A DNA stretch of 30,872 bases from Cylindrodendrum hubeiense (taxonomy: Eukaryota; Ascomycota; Sordariomycetes; Hypocreales; Nectriaceae), in assembly GCA_014621425.1 (NCBI GenBank), contig JAANBB010000456.1, positions 1 through 30,872 on the forward strand, written 5' to 3'. Positions within the stretch are counted from its first letter, which is position 1. Every line of letters starts with the position of its first letter. Position numbers and translations under genes: made by a program. The notes under the pieces are model-generated. The model was given only the letters and a program-made list of their open reading frames with translations, had not been told where the DNA came from and did not search any database. Of this stretch, positions 10,821-21,460 are shown piece by piece.

Positions 10821-11891
10821 TTTGGGCGGCTGAGGGGGATTGGGAAGACAGAAACAAGAGGTCGGACAGTGCAAGAGGATGATGTCGCGAAGTCGTTGTC
10901 GCAAGTCTTCCTGAAATTTTTCAAAAGTGCTCTCCCCTACCGACTTCGGCAGCTTGCGTCCGCGTCCCACCCTCTGCGCACCATACAATCCTCCTCAACG
11001 CCTCGACCCGCCGCTGGGTCCCTCTGGGTCGGGAACCAGGACAAGGGCGTGCCGAGGGGCATGTAGAGTGTACATACAGTGCCATAGCCTTTCACCCGGG
11101 ACATCGAGTATGCGGTACTGGCATGGGCGCATCTTCGGTCGGTACTTTCCTATCCATTTGGCCAAGCGTCTTTATTGTGTGGAGACGTTATCGTCCCATG
11201 TTCACAGCTTACCCTGTACTAATACTTGCTATCCACTCGTCGCATGTGACGAACATGTGGGTGATGGGCTTCAATGTAAGATTAAATAAAACCTGATTCA
11301 GGCTGTTCAATTTAACGGGGCTTTGTTGGATTTCGTTGTGTGTCGGCTGGTTTGCTGCTGTCGTGCATGTGTTGAGCATCGCGGCGGTTTTTTGGTGTGG
11401 AAATTCCAATCTGAAGTTTGATAAACTAAACTCGCTCACGTCGTTCACATGCTCGGGATGCTCAATTACAGAATAAACACATCACCAAATGGACAAACAA
11501 ATAGCTCAAATGCTGCCCAAAATTCCCGCACATATATCAAGCATGCCAGTATATACCATTGACTTACTGAATATCCAGCTTAAGTACAATGGCATGGGGG
11601 CTACATGCTACTCGCAGACGAAAAATTAAGACAGTGTAATCAGGAATGGGTTTTTTTTGGAGTTGGTTTTGTATCCTACGCGTCACAGTACATACAAAAG
11701 TCTGATCACCCATCCAGCCCCTGGTCTCGAAATGGTAGGTGGCGGTGATGACAATGACCCCAGTGCTAATAATGATATGTCCTCTCCAAACCCGGCCGTT
11801 ATAGACCAGCAACTGGTAGCGAAGGGACTAATGACTCCAAATTCCGCTTTTTTCCCTTTCCTTTCAATATTGCACTGCAGCGTAACACCTC
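10821..11891. other. Intergenic: GGC1 promoter and RPC82 3' flank
   Basis: This 1.07-kb gap lies between two minus-strand genes. The half next to GGC1 (10821-11060) is GC-rich and should hold its leader and promoter. The part at about 11270-11700 is clearly AT-richer, with AATAAA-like words such as that at about 11284, and then gives way to the RPC82 3' end. Small frames here show no family features. No gene is supported. Confidence 0.55.
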
Positions 11892-14020
11892 TCAGTAGTC
11901 CCTGAGCACTGCAACTAACTCGTCCAGCTTCATGACTTGACCTAGGAGCTTGCTCTGTACCTCCAGATGCATATTGTACTTGTTGTAGTGCTCCGCCGTC
12001 ATCACCTCCTCTTCCTTACCCTGGACGTCCTTCCTCTCCACAAATGACAGGATGTTCCTCTCCTTATGCCGTTCCACCTGAAGCGTCTGGAGGCACCGAA
12101 CCATGGCCTTATATATGTCGTCCAAAGCCTGTGTCTGACTACGTTCCTTATCAAAGAACCAGAAGAACAGAGTCCGGTTAGCCAATCGGCTGTTATCCCT
12201 GGGGACTTCTTGAACATCCACCAAGCCGGCCATCTGCATCGCAAGCATCTTCCCCTGCACGTCGCCTTTTTTCATGAGGGCAGCCGAAGGCAGCATTTTC
12301 TCATCGAGTTTGCCCTTCTCGCGCAGGATCCGTGTTAGTCTAAGGCCATGTCGACCGTGGCACTGTTCAATCATTGCATCCAATTCGGTTTCTCGCAGCC
12401 GCTCCATGAGCTGAGTGAAGTCCACTGTCCACTGGCCACGTCCAAATGTCCCGCAGTGGCGGATGAATTGATGTTTGCTTTCGGTAAGGAGTAAAAGGTG
12501 TTGGCGCAGCTGGCTGAGACGGGTATCCTTAGGAGGTGCAGAGCCCTCGAATTTGACCTTGGTTTCTCTGTCACCGTTGGTTGCACCGGCACTATTTTCG
12601 TCATCCTCGCCAAAATCGTCATCATCATCATCGCCAATGTCGAATGTTCTGAGTACAGGACGTCGCCCTGGGGGAGCAGCATCTGAATCGTCCGAATCAT
12701 AATCCTCATCTGGAGGTGTTGTTCTCACCCGCTCGGCGCTTTCAGAATCGATCTTGTCCTTGGACGCCTTTCCAATCCCGGACTGCACGTTGATGGATTC
12801 GTCAAGATGTTCAAGAATATCCACAGTTGTAACCGCGACCTGCTGACTGATTGTCTCCTCGTCGAGCAGAACATCCGGCCGACATCTCGAGAAGTTGGTT
12901 GTCAAGAGGTCTAGAACTGCACGGTAGACCTCCCCAGTGACTTCTCCGAGCATATCTGCAGCAAAGCCGGCCAACCGCTGGTTGCGCAACTCAACTAGGC
13001 ATCTCTCGTGGTTCAGCCTAACAACGACGTTGGGCTGGCTGTGTGTTAGCATGGAATGGCGTATAGGAGTGAATGCTCCCTTACATTAAGCTGCGGCGCA
13101 TCTTCATCGTATGTATGTCCGTTTTGGGCTCGGCCATTCTCAAGTTTCCTTCTCTTGGAGACAAAGCCTCCTGTTGCATCAAGCTGCCGCTTCAGCATCT
13201 TGCCTTGGTCTCGGAAAGTTCGAAAGCGGTCAATAATCTGCCGCTGTGACTCGGCTTTATTCTTGGATGCCGTCTTCTCACCAAGGGCTGTTTTCAAGAC
13301 ATCGTCTTCTATCTCTCGATGCACGTCGGTGGGGTTACGGAAACTGTCTGGTCGGACCGTCTCGATTATTTCTGCTCGGAGAAGGCGGCCTAGAACAGAG
13401 TTCAGGTGGTTTTCGGATTCAATCAGCCCATTATGTGAGTCATGGTTGCCATTTGTATGCCCATTCGCCTTGGGCGCTCGCGACCCAAAGGCCTGGGAAA
13501 GGTCGGCGATTCTGGCATGGCCCAGGAGCATGAGGGTCTGAACCAGCTCACGCTCTGCGGTGCCATGTTGTCTGTCGACGATCTCGAGAATCTTTCCTGA
13601 TCGCACAAGGTTGTAGCAAGCACCGGGGTTGGCTTCGTAGCTGATGACGTTCGTGTCGGGGTTCGTGTGGTGGTAGAGCAAATTTTGCTGGATTAAAACG
13701 GCGAGGCCATTTCGTAGGTGTCGCGGAGTAAGCGACGTGTGCTGGACGAGTTGCGCAATCGTCGAGCGGCCCTTGGTAAGCAGTGTGATCAAGATTCGCT
13801 GGTTGGCGACAACAGAGTCAGCCCCGCGATCCCACGCAAGTTAAGGCTCTTCTCCAAGAGCGGACGTCGGACGGGGGAAGTGTCATACCGAAGGGAGTTC
13901 GCCGTAGAGGTCGTTGACTAGGAGAGCGCAAAGCTCAGCGGCATGTTTTGTCTGAGCGGCAGTCTGTCAGCGGTGTCGGCGCGCGGCGGATGGTCGGGAT
14001 TCTTGACTCACTACGAGCAT
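11892..14020 (-). CDS. RPC82: DNA-directed RNA polymerase III subunit RPC82 (RPC3/C82)
   Basis: Four exons give about 642 residues: 14020-14012 (only MLV), 13951-13889, 13798-13085 and 13034-11892, with introns of 60, 90 and 50 bp. The spliced start MLVTKHAAELCALLVNDLYG matches fungal RPC82 proteins. It is followed by the first winged helix (LLTKGRSTIAQLVQHTSLTP, then HLRNGLAVLIQQNLLYHHT). The middle has an acidic loop (DEDYDSDDSDAAPP and GDDDDDDFGEDDEN) before the conserved core (RETELDAMIEQCHGRHGLRL), and the C-terminal winged helix and coiled end includes LFFWFFDK and YNMHLEVQSKLLGQVMKLDE. C82 joins C34 and C31 in the Pol III heterotrimer needed for promoter opening and initiation of tRNA and 5S rRNA genes, in the nucleus (family knowledge). 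The third intron could end at CAG (13039) or CCAG (13035); only the latter keeps frame with donor 13084. The gene is divergent from QCR2. Confidence 0.95.
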
Positions 14021-14886
14021 CGCTTTGCTCCTAGAGATCCTCTCACTATCTCTAGAGCTGCCACAATTACTACCGTGGAGTCATTGATGTCCCCAAGGAC
14101 AGCTAATTCCACAAGCGCAATCTGCGGGTGATAGACGTGCAGCGACAGGCTGGACGAGAGCGGGCGGGAGAGCGAGAAGTCGGGAAGGCTGGGTGGTGGA
14201 GGGAGCGCGTTGACGTTGACAGAGGGCCAAGGCGCAAATCGACAATATTTTTCTTGGTGTAAGTGAAGCTGTTAGGTGGGGTGAGGTTTTTCCTCGCCTG
14301 CACAGGCTTGCTGCCGTAGTCTCATGCCGCTAAACCATGTTGGGCTCCATGTTCCCCATTTGATCATCACGGGACCAATGGCGGAGAAGCACGTTTAGCG
14401 CGGATTCGACTCTGGCACACAGCAGGTCCGGGTCGTTTACATGCGCTTTCATTGATGAAGTACAATCGGAAACTATGGAGGGTTGATGAGTGGATTAATT
14501 TCTACTAGGAACACTGTTATGGTCAATAAACCCACCAACTATTTGGCCTTTGCATCGGGCCGGGTGCGCAATGGAAGTTTTGTTTCGAGAGTTCTCCTCC
14601 CAGCGTTGCCGTATCAAGCTTAGCGTGTGTGTATATTCATGGTGAGAATGTGTACTTTTGAGCAGTCCACTGCCTCGTCCCTCAGTGCCAGGCCAATCCC
14701 GAGTGGTGCTGGGCCAATGCCCGGGATGGAAATCTGGCTGACCGGAGAAAATCACGTGACATTCCCAATCGTTCCCTGTTGCCGAAAATTAGACGGGAGC
14801 TTTTCGACGAGGCACTTCTTTTGGAGACCAATTGCTTCACCCGGACGGCCGAAGGATTGCCAATTGCCTACGCCATCACCTCGACA
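14021..14886. promoter_or_regulatory. Divergent promoter region of RPC82 and QCR2
   Basis: The two genes start 866 bp apart on opposite strands. On the QCR2 side there is a perfect palindrome TCACGTGA at 14752-14759, an E-box of the kind bound by Cbf1-type bHLH proteins, and a CCAAT at 14714-14718. More CCAAT words lie at about 14375 and 14829. CCAAT boxes bound by the HAP complex are common before respiratory genes in fungi; that link is known, but use of these sites is inferred. No gene is visible here. Confidence 0.5.
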
Positions 14887-16417
14887 ATGATCTCGAGATC
14901 GTCCCTCGCGAGAACTGCGCAGCAGGCCGCTCGTCGGTCCTGCGGCGCCCAGCGACGGACCTTTGCCGCTGCTGCATCGGCTGGATCGTACGAGACCTCG
15001 GATGTGACTGGGCTCAAGATCGCCTCCCGAGACGCCCACGGACCGACCACGAAGCTCGCCATCGTTGCCAAGGCCGGTACGCGATTCCAGCCGCTCCCTG
15101 GCTTGACCGTCGGGCTGGAGGAGTTCGCTTTCAAGGTGAGGAAACCCGGTATTCGAAGGCGGGACTTGAGTTAATTTGCCGGGTCCCATGTAGAACACCC
15201 AGCGACGATCTGCCCTTCGCATCACTCGCGAGTCTGAGCTGCTTGGTGGTCAATTGAACGCCTCGCACACCAGGGAGGCTGTTGTTCTTGAGGCCAGCTT
15301 CCTCCGCGAGGATCTGCCCTACTTCACCGAGCTTCTGGCCGAGGTTGTCTCTCAGACCAAGTACACCAGTGAGTGAACCAAGCGTGTCAACACTTTGAGC
15401 ATCGGCATTAACATCATTGCTAGCCCACGAGCTCCACGAGGACGTCGAGCGCATTCTCCACCTCAAGCAGGCCGCGCTCAATGCCAATGTCTCCGCCATC
15501 GCCCTCGACAACGCCCACGCCGTCGCCTTCCACTCCGGTCTGGGTGCCTCCCTGTACCCTGCCTCCTCGACCCCCTTCAAGAAGTACCTGAACGAGGAAT
15601 ACATTGCCAGCTTCGCCGACGTTGTCTACTCCAAGGCCAACATTGCCGTCGTTGCCGATGGCGCCTCTTCCGACAACCTCTCTAAGTGGGTGGGTCAGTT
15701 CTTCAAGGATGTGCCCGCTACCTCCCAAAGCGGCCAGACCCTGAAGACCGAGGCCAGCAAGTACTTCGGTGGTGAGCAGCGAACGAGCCACAGTGCTGGC
15801 AACTCCGTTGTCATTGCTTTCCCCGGCTCCAGCTACAACTCCGCCAAGGCCGAGATTGCCGTCCTTGCCTCCCTTCTCGGCGGCGAGTCCAGCATCAAGT
15901 GGTCCACTGGCTTCAGCCTCCTCTCCAAGGCCACCGCTGGCACTGCCGACCTCTCCGTCTCCACCTCCAACCTCACCTACTCTGACGCTGGTCTCCTGAC
16001 TGTTCAGCTCTCTGGCGCTGCCACCTCCGTCCGCAAGGGCGCCGAGGAGACCGTCAAGATCCTCAAGAGCATCGCCGCGGGCACCATTGCCAAGGAGGAC
16101 GTTTCCAAGGCCATTGCCAACGCCAAGTTCAACGCCCTGGACGAGGCCCAGACCCGGCAATCCAGCATCCTTCTGGCTGGCTCCGGTCTTGTCAACAGCG
16201 GCAAGGTTTACGAGACGGCCAGCCTCGCCAAGGCTATTGACGCTGTTACTGCTGAGAAGCTGACGACGGTAAGATCCCCTCTTGTCCTCCTGCCTACCCA
16301 CGATGCTAACGCTTTCTGCAGACCGCCAAGGCCCTTCTCGCCGGCAAGGCCACCGTCTCTACCGTTGGTGACCTCTTTGTGCTCCCTTATGCTGAGGAGC
16401 TTGGCCTTCAGGTATAA
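14887..16417 (+). CDS. QCR2: Cytochrome b-c1 complex subunit 2 (core protein 2)
   Basis: Four exons (14887-15135, 15194-15368, 15424-16268, 16322-16417) with introns of 58, 55 and 53 bp give 454 residues, the usual size for the family. The start MISRSSLARTAQQAARRSCG, followed by AQRRTFAAAAS, is an Arg/Ser/Ala-rich presequence without acidic residues. The body is an M16 peptidase-like fold: LPGLTVGLEEFAFKNTQRRS aligns with the core-protein N-domain, but the zinc-binding HxxEH motif is missing, as expected for core 2. Later blocks include GGEQRTSHSAGNSVVIAFPG, LLGGESSIKWSTGFSLLSKA and the end LFVLPYAEELGLQV. It is a structural subunit of respiratory complex III in the inner membrane, facing the matrix. 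An upstream in-frame ATG at 14779 would add residues that spoil the presequence, so 14887 is preferred. Codons end heavily in C, which suggests high expression. Confidence 0.97.
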
Positions 16418-17970
16418 ATGGTCGTCCAAGAGGCGTAAAAGCTTGTACCAACAGTCAGAGTCGTCTAGACGAGGTGGAAGGGATGTCCTCTTTGTGAATA
16501 TTTGTAGTAGAAATCCTTTGATCCATGTTGCGTGTCCTCTGGCCCACTCGAGATGTATTGAAATGTGACGGTATGCAAACAGTCTGGCAGTGTTGCAGTG
16601 TTTGTTGCATGGGTATTTAACAACCGGCCTCTCACAAACAGGGGCCGTTGCTTGTTTGCATGGCTCGAGCCATCATCATTCGATGGCGACTCACTGTAGG
16701 AAACGGCAGAGTTGCTTGTCGGCTGCGTCGTTTCGAGGCTGTTAAGGGCTGATGATTAGTGGAAATGTGGAAATGGGTGAATGGCCAATGCGCCCTCTGG
16801 GCCTGATTCATTTATCATTACCCCGTGCAACGACATGAGGTAGGAGCGTGTTGTCCACAACTGAATATTGCAGTGTCAGTTCGTATTTGCGGACAGTGCC
16901 GCTGTGTTACAAGTGCCAATGCCGCGCCCTTGCGAAAATAACCAACCCCCTGGATCTAACCGCGTTGACCCGAGACTTGAGGGTTCAGGTTCTAGGCGGT
17001 TTCCCTTACATAGTACATCGGAGGTCCGGGGTTGACGGGTACCTGGAGAGTACTCGGGAGGAGGCACATGGTTGCGGGCCGAGACAACTTCGCACAGTGT
17101 ATTCCTGAGGGCGAGTTGTTGGGCGAGGTACGTGACGGGCTCGAGGTGCGCAAAACTGCCGGCAGCGCTGCTCGTCTGTTGGAGGTCAGAAGGCACGGGG
17201 CTCCGGGTGAGAGCCGCCAGCACTGTAATGCACTGTAATGCACTGTAATGCACTGTACGCCGCAGGTGCTTTCCTGGCTGTGCGGAGTACCCGCTGCATC
17301 CACCGGGTGCTCACTGAGGCTCCCTGTGGCTCCCTGTGACGGCCGCTGTGAGGGACTACCACCCCACACAGCCCCGAAAGGCCAGCGGCGGCGGCCAGCG
17401 GCAGCCAGCAAGCACCCACCACACCTTTTTTCGGTCGCTAAGGTAGGTAGTCTGGCTGCCAGAAGCAGAAGCAAAGGTGACAGGGTACCTCAGAAAACAA
17501 AGCCTCATCACCACCACCTCGACGACCAAACCTCGACTTCCGATCCTCCCTCTCCCTCTCCGACCCGGCCCAAATCCCGCCGCTCCATGCCCTTGTTGCC
17601 CATTGCGAGGCAACCGTAGCAGCACCGAGCTGGACGAACCGCACCAGACCATCCTCTCGCCATCCTCTCGCTCGCCCCGTCCCCTCCAAAGAGGTAAATC
17701 GCAGTCCCCCATCCCTCCTCCCTCGCCCCGTTTCCTCGCCAGTCGTACCTGGGGGCTCTTTGACCCGCCCCATCTTTTGGGCCCTTTATCCTGCGTCTCC
17801 GGCTGCGTCTGCGCCTTGCCCGCCCCTGAACCCGAAGCCAAACCCAAACCTCACCTTGTCCACCGTTGGATGCGTCTTTGCATGTCGATGCAGGCACTGA
17901 CATTCCCGCCAGTCTAGAGCTATCTGCCGGCACCGAATCCTCTCGTCGTCCTCCGCTATCCTAATCATCC
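16418..17970. other. Intergenic: QCR2 3' flank and distal promoter/leader of the Pbp1 gene
   Basis: After QCR2 the first few hundred bases look like 3' UTR and spacer. A short decamer array lies at 17221-17257. From about 17500 the plus strand turns C/T-rich (many TCC and CTC runs), which is typical of fungal promoters and leaders reading rightward. Frames on both strands here are low-complexity and show no protein family. No gene is supported. Confidence 0.55.
17221..17257. repeat. Decamer tandem repeat CACTGTAATG, 3.7 copies
   Basis: Three perfect head-to-tail copies of CACTGTAATG are followed by a partial fourth (CACTGTA). It is a small, perfect array in otherwise unique non-coding sequence between QCR2 and the Pbp1 gene. 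A microsatellite-like origin is likely; a binding-site cluster cannot be excluded. Confidence 0.97.
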
Positions 17971-17980
17971 CCGACCCGTC

Positions 17981-17998
17981 ACCGTCACCGTCACCGTC
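17981..17998. repeat. Hexamer repeat (ACCGTC)3 in the likely Pbp1-gene leader
   Basis: Three perfect ACCGTC units sit in the C/T-rich stretch before the candidate leader intron. The array is short and probably of no special function. Confidence 0.9.
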
Positions 17999-18034
17999 CT
18001 CTGTCACACGAGCAACGCCAACCGCTCCAACGAG

Positions 18035-18280
18035 GTAAGTCCGACTTAATCGCTTTCGAAAATCACAACACATATCCTCCATCCTTTACCCTCAACAACT
18101 GCTTTCCAACATCACGGCTGTTCTGGCTCTTCCAAGTTCCCACCCACCATAGCGTCACGTCATGGGCTTGCATCGGACGTGGCCTCAACCTCGCCTTCCA
18201 ACCCCCTCCCCCCAACGACGCACTCACGCAACGCACACCTACACAACACCTGCAGTTAGATCTAACACTCGCTTTCACAG
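18035..18280 (+). other. Candidate 5'-UTR intron of the Pbp1 gene
   Basis: A strong donor GAG|GTAAGT at 18035 is followed by a CTAAC branch-point word at about 18263 and the acceptor TTTCACAG ending at 18280 (246 bp). It lies in the C/T-rich leader about 160 bp before the first coding exon. Splicing is inferred from sequence only; a transcript is needed to confirm it. Confidence 0.5.
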
Positions 18281-18369
18281 GGTTGTCAAGTGCGCAGCGT
18301 TCGCGAATCAGACGAGACGCCATTCATCACCCCGTATCGCCACGCAAGGCATTCCCGGTGGCTACCTGT

Positions 18370-18465
18370 ATGGTGGCCGAGGCGACGAATTTTGACACTC
18401 ATTTGAGAAGCCATACGACGATAAGAGCGTTCCTAATATGCCCCTCCCAAAGAAAGACGGAGTAG
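18370..18465 (+). other. Possible upstream ORF overlapping the Pbp1 start
   Basis: An ATG at 18370, after the candidate leader intron, opens a 31-codon frame (begins MVAEATNFDTHL) that ends at 18465, overlapping the main ATG (18438) by 28 nt in another frame. If the transcript starts upstream, this would lower main-frame translation by the usual uORF mechanism. It could also be chance. Confidence 0.35.
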
Positions 18466-21460
18466 CCGGCGGAGGTGCTGGAGGAAAAACGGACAACCGT
18501 CAAAATGGTGAGCTGGCAAACTTCCGACTTGCACTTCCCAGACCCTAACGGTGTTTGAAACAGGGAACCGCGGTTCTTTTAGAACCGACTCGGCCATTTC
18601 CAACAGCCGATTCGGCAACGAAAGAGTTCTCCAGCCATGGGTCCCCGACTCCAACGATGGTGTCAACGGTGCTCTAGAAAAGTCCGCCAGCGGCGGAGCT
18701 TGGGACCAGTTCGCTGAGAACGAGAGGCTCTTTGGTCTTAAGACAGACTACGACGAGAACATCTACACAACTGCCATCAACAAGAACCACCCCCAGTATC
18801 GGGAGCGGATAGCCGCTGCGGAAAGGAAGGCTAGAGAAATTGAGCGCAGTGCGCCTACCACCGCCCATGTTGCCGAGGAGCGAATCATGGATTTTGTCGG
18901 CGGGGATGATCAGGGCGAGAATGAAGAGGATAAGTATGTGCCTTGCTGATCGGGCGATCTCATCCTGCAGGCTGTGTGACTAACCATTTGCTACAGATAC
19001 AGCGGTGTCCGGCGCCAAGAGTTCCCTCCATTGTCTGGTCGAGAGAACAAGTATACGCCTCCAGCGAAACGAGCACCGTCAGCCCAGTCTACTGTCAAGG
19101 GAGCGCCCATCGATCCGGCCATCATTTCATCCCAGATTAAGGCACCGCCCAAGAAGCAGTCGAGCCCCGCTCCCGCCGCGGTTCCAGCAGAGTCGAAGAC
19201 GCCCGTTCCCGATTCCAACAAGAACGGTGTTGCCCCGAAGAGCGATGATCAAAAGCCGACAACCGATGGAAAGTCTGCTGGAACTGTGTCACCTGAACCG
19301 AAGCCAGTGGCTCAGCCTGCCAGCGCCAAGGCTCCGGAGACGAAGACCGCAGAAAAGGCCAGTACTCCTCTGCGAAACTCTGTTGCCGCAACCCGCCCCG
19401 AGGGTACCCCTAGCGCTACGTCGACGGTTGAGCGTGATGTTTTGAAGGAGTTCAAGACGTTTGCTAGTCAGCAACGACAGAATGCTGAGAAGGCTCGCAG
19501 CAACAAGGCGAAGGCTGACAAGGAGGTCAAGTTGACAGAGCTGAAAAAGTTTGCCAACTCGTTCAAGCTATCTACGCCTGTGCCGACGGACTTGGTCTCC
19601 ATCATTGCCAAAGACCCGCTGAAGCAGAAGGAAATCCAGGCCAAGGCCATCAAGAATGCCGAGGAGGTTGCCAAGTCCAAGGTCGACACAACCAAGGATA
19701 AGACCACGCCGTCAAAGGAACCTCAGCCCAAGGCGGCCGGACAGAGCACACCTGCGCCTACGCCTGCCAGCGTATCCGCCACCCCGAGTGACTCTCGACC
19801 TTCGCGTACCGCTGCAAGCACCCAGGCCACTCCTTCGGCCGGAGGCCAAAACCGCCATCCCGGAGCCCGCCAGCAGTTCCCCCAGCAGCAGTATCACGCA
19901 CAGCAGTACCGGAACAACCGGGGCGGACCCCAACACGTGCCCTCGCAGCAACCGACCGGTACACTTGCACAGCGACTCCGCAATGTTGAGCAGCAGAAGT
20001 TCTCCCAGCCTCCACCAGCTCACCAGCCACATGCCCCCAGTCAAGAAATGCGCGCTCCTCCAACTGGTCCGGCCAACAGTGTCGAGCCAAGCTACAACCG
20101 ACGCATCGGCGGAGTTCCTGGCCATATCGGGGCCAAGCTGAACCCCAACAGCCACGAGTTCAGGCCTAGTCCTTTTGCCGCAACCTTCAGCCCCAACGGC
20201 CACCCCAGTGCCAGCTCAAGCCCGCGATCGGCAGTGAACAATGTTGCTGATACCCCTGCTACCGCTCCCGCGACTGCTGCTACTGCTGCTACTACGGGTC
20301 AGCTCATCCGGCGCAAGACCAAGGCAATTGACGTCAAGAAGTGCTATATCCTGTCGCATATCCAGACCTTTGCCCCTGCTCAGGGCCGCAACTGGGATGA
20401 TAATGCCGGCCTCCGTCCCTCCTATGATACTCTCCCCACATGGAGACAGCTCCAGGACAATGAGAAGCCTGACTCCACGATGCGCCTTACCTACAAGGAG
20501 TATTTTGAGCGCCAGCCGTTTGGAGGACCTGCCTTGGCTACGCCCAACCCCCAGCATGTCGTTCCGCAGATGCCTCATCAACACCAACTGCCATTCCATC
20601 TTCAGCACGGTGCACACAGTATGGGACCCAGACAGTCACCGCATATGCCACCAATGCAGATGCACACCCCGCAGCATGGACCAGTGCCTCACCCACCGTA
20701 TGGCAACGATGATCATCGGATGATGCATTCGAACTCAGCCCAGTCGTTCGCTTCGCCTCGACTCGGCAATGTGCCTGTGGCGGCATATCCCACCGTGAAC
20801 TCGCCAGCACAGGGACCCTACAACCAGCCGGTTTTTATGGGACCCGGCACACCTCAGATGGGGCAGTTCCGTAGCTTCTCCAACAACCCGCAGTACATGT
20901 CACCTCAGCAAGGACAGATGGGGCCCCAAATGATGATGCAGCCGCAGTTCATGCCGGGACCTCAGGGAATGGTGCCCGGGCCGCAGATGATGTATCCCGG
21001 AAATCACCCACAGTTCATGCCGTCTGGACCCCAACCAGTGCCTGGAGCCAACGGCTATCCTAGCCCAGGGCGCCCCGCTGCGCCGATGATGGTTCACCAG
21101 GGATCGCAGCAGGGCCAGCCGATGTACGGGATGAGCCCCAACGTGCAATACAACCAGCCGGTGTTCACCCCAGGACAAGGACCAAGTACGTGACGAGCAG
21201 TGTGCTTTAGCAGAGATATAACCAGCTAACCATGTTCAGTGACAAACGTGCGAGGAGGGTACGGCAGTCCCGGGCCACAGCACTATGGAACCAGCCCCCA
21301 GCAAGGACACCAATACGGCCAACAGCAACACCGAAGTGGCAGCAATAGCTATAACAAGGGCTACGGCGGCCAAGCGCAGCACCAGACGCCGCAGGCTAAT
21401 CACGCCGTGCCGGCCGTGAGCCAAGGTCGGACGACCGAAGGCTCAGACGAAGCCAAATAA
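18438..21460 (+). CDS. PBP1: Pbp1/ataxin-2 homologue with LsmAD and PAM2-like motif, no visible Lsm domain
   Basis: Four exons (18438-18507, 18564-18933, 18997-21185, 21240-21460) with introns of 56, 63 and 54 bp give 949 residues. Residues about 70-137 form the LsmAD domain (WDQFAENERLFGLKTDYDEN through HPQYRERIAAAERKAREIER to HVAEERIMDFVGGDD), the hallmark of ataxin-2/Pbp1. A PAM2-like motif KLNPNSHEFRP at 527-537 should bind the MLLE domain of poly(A)-binding protein. The rest is Pro/Gln/Met/His/Ser-rich and disordered, in keeping with condensate-forming behaviour. Family members regulate poly(A) tail length, stress granules and TORC1; this is known for yeast and animals, not shown here. 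Odd point: relatives carry an Sm-like (Lsm) domain before LsmAD, but exon 1 (23 codons, MPLPKKDGVAGGGAGG...) joins exon 2 (NRGSFRTDSAISNSRFGNER) across only 56 bp, leaving no room for it, and none appears upstream. Confidence 0.92.

Noticed and set aside
15420..16301. 293-codon frame on the minus strand, Gly/Val/Leu-rich
   Set aside because: Antisense shadow of QCR2, explained by its C-ending codon bias.
17221..17257. CRISPR-like array
   Set aside because: The repeats are contiguous with no spacers, and the genome is eukaryotic.
17356..17847. 163-codon minus frame, Gly/Arg-rich
   Set aside because: Reverse of the C/T-rich Pbp1 leader region; the Gly/Arg composition follows from that bias.
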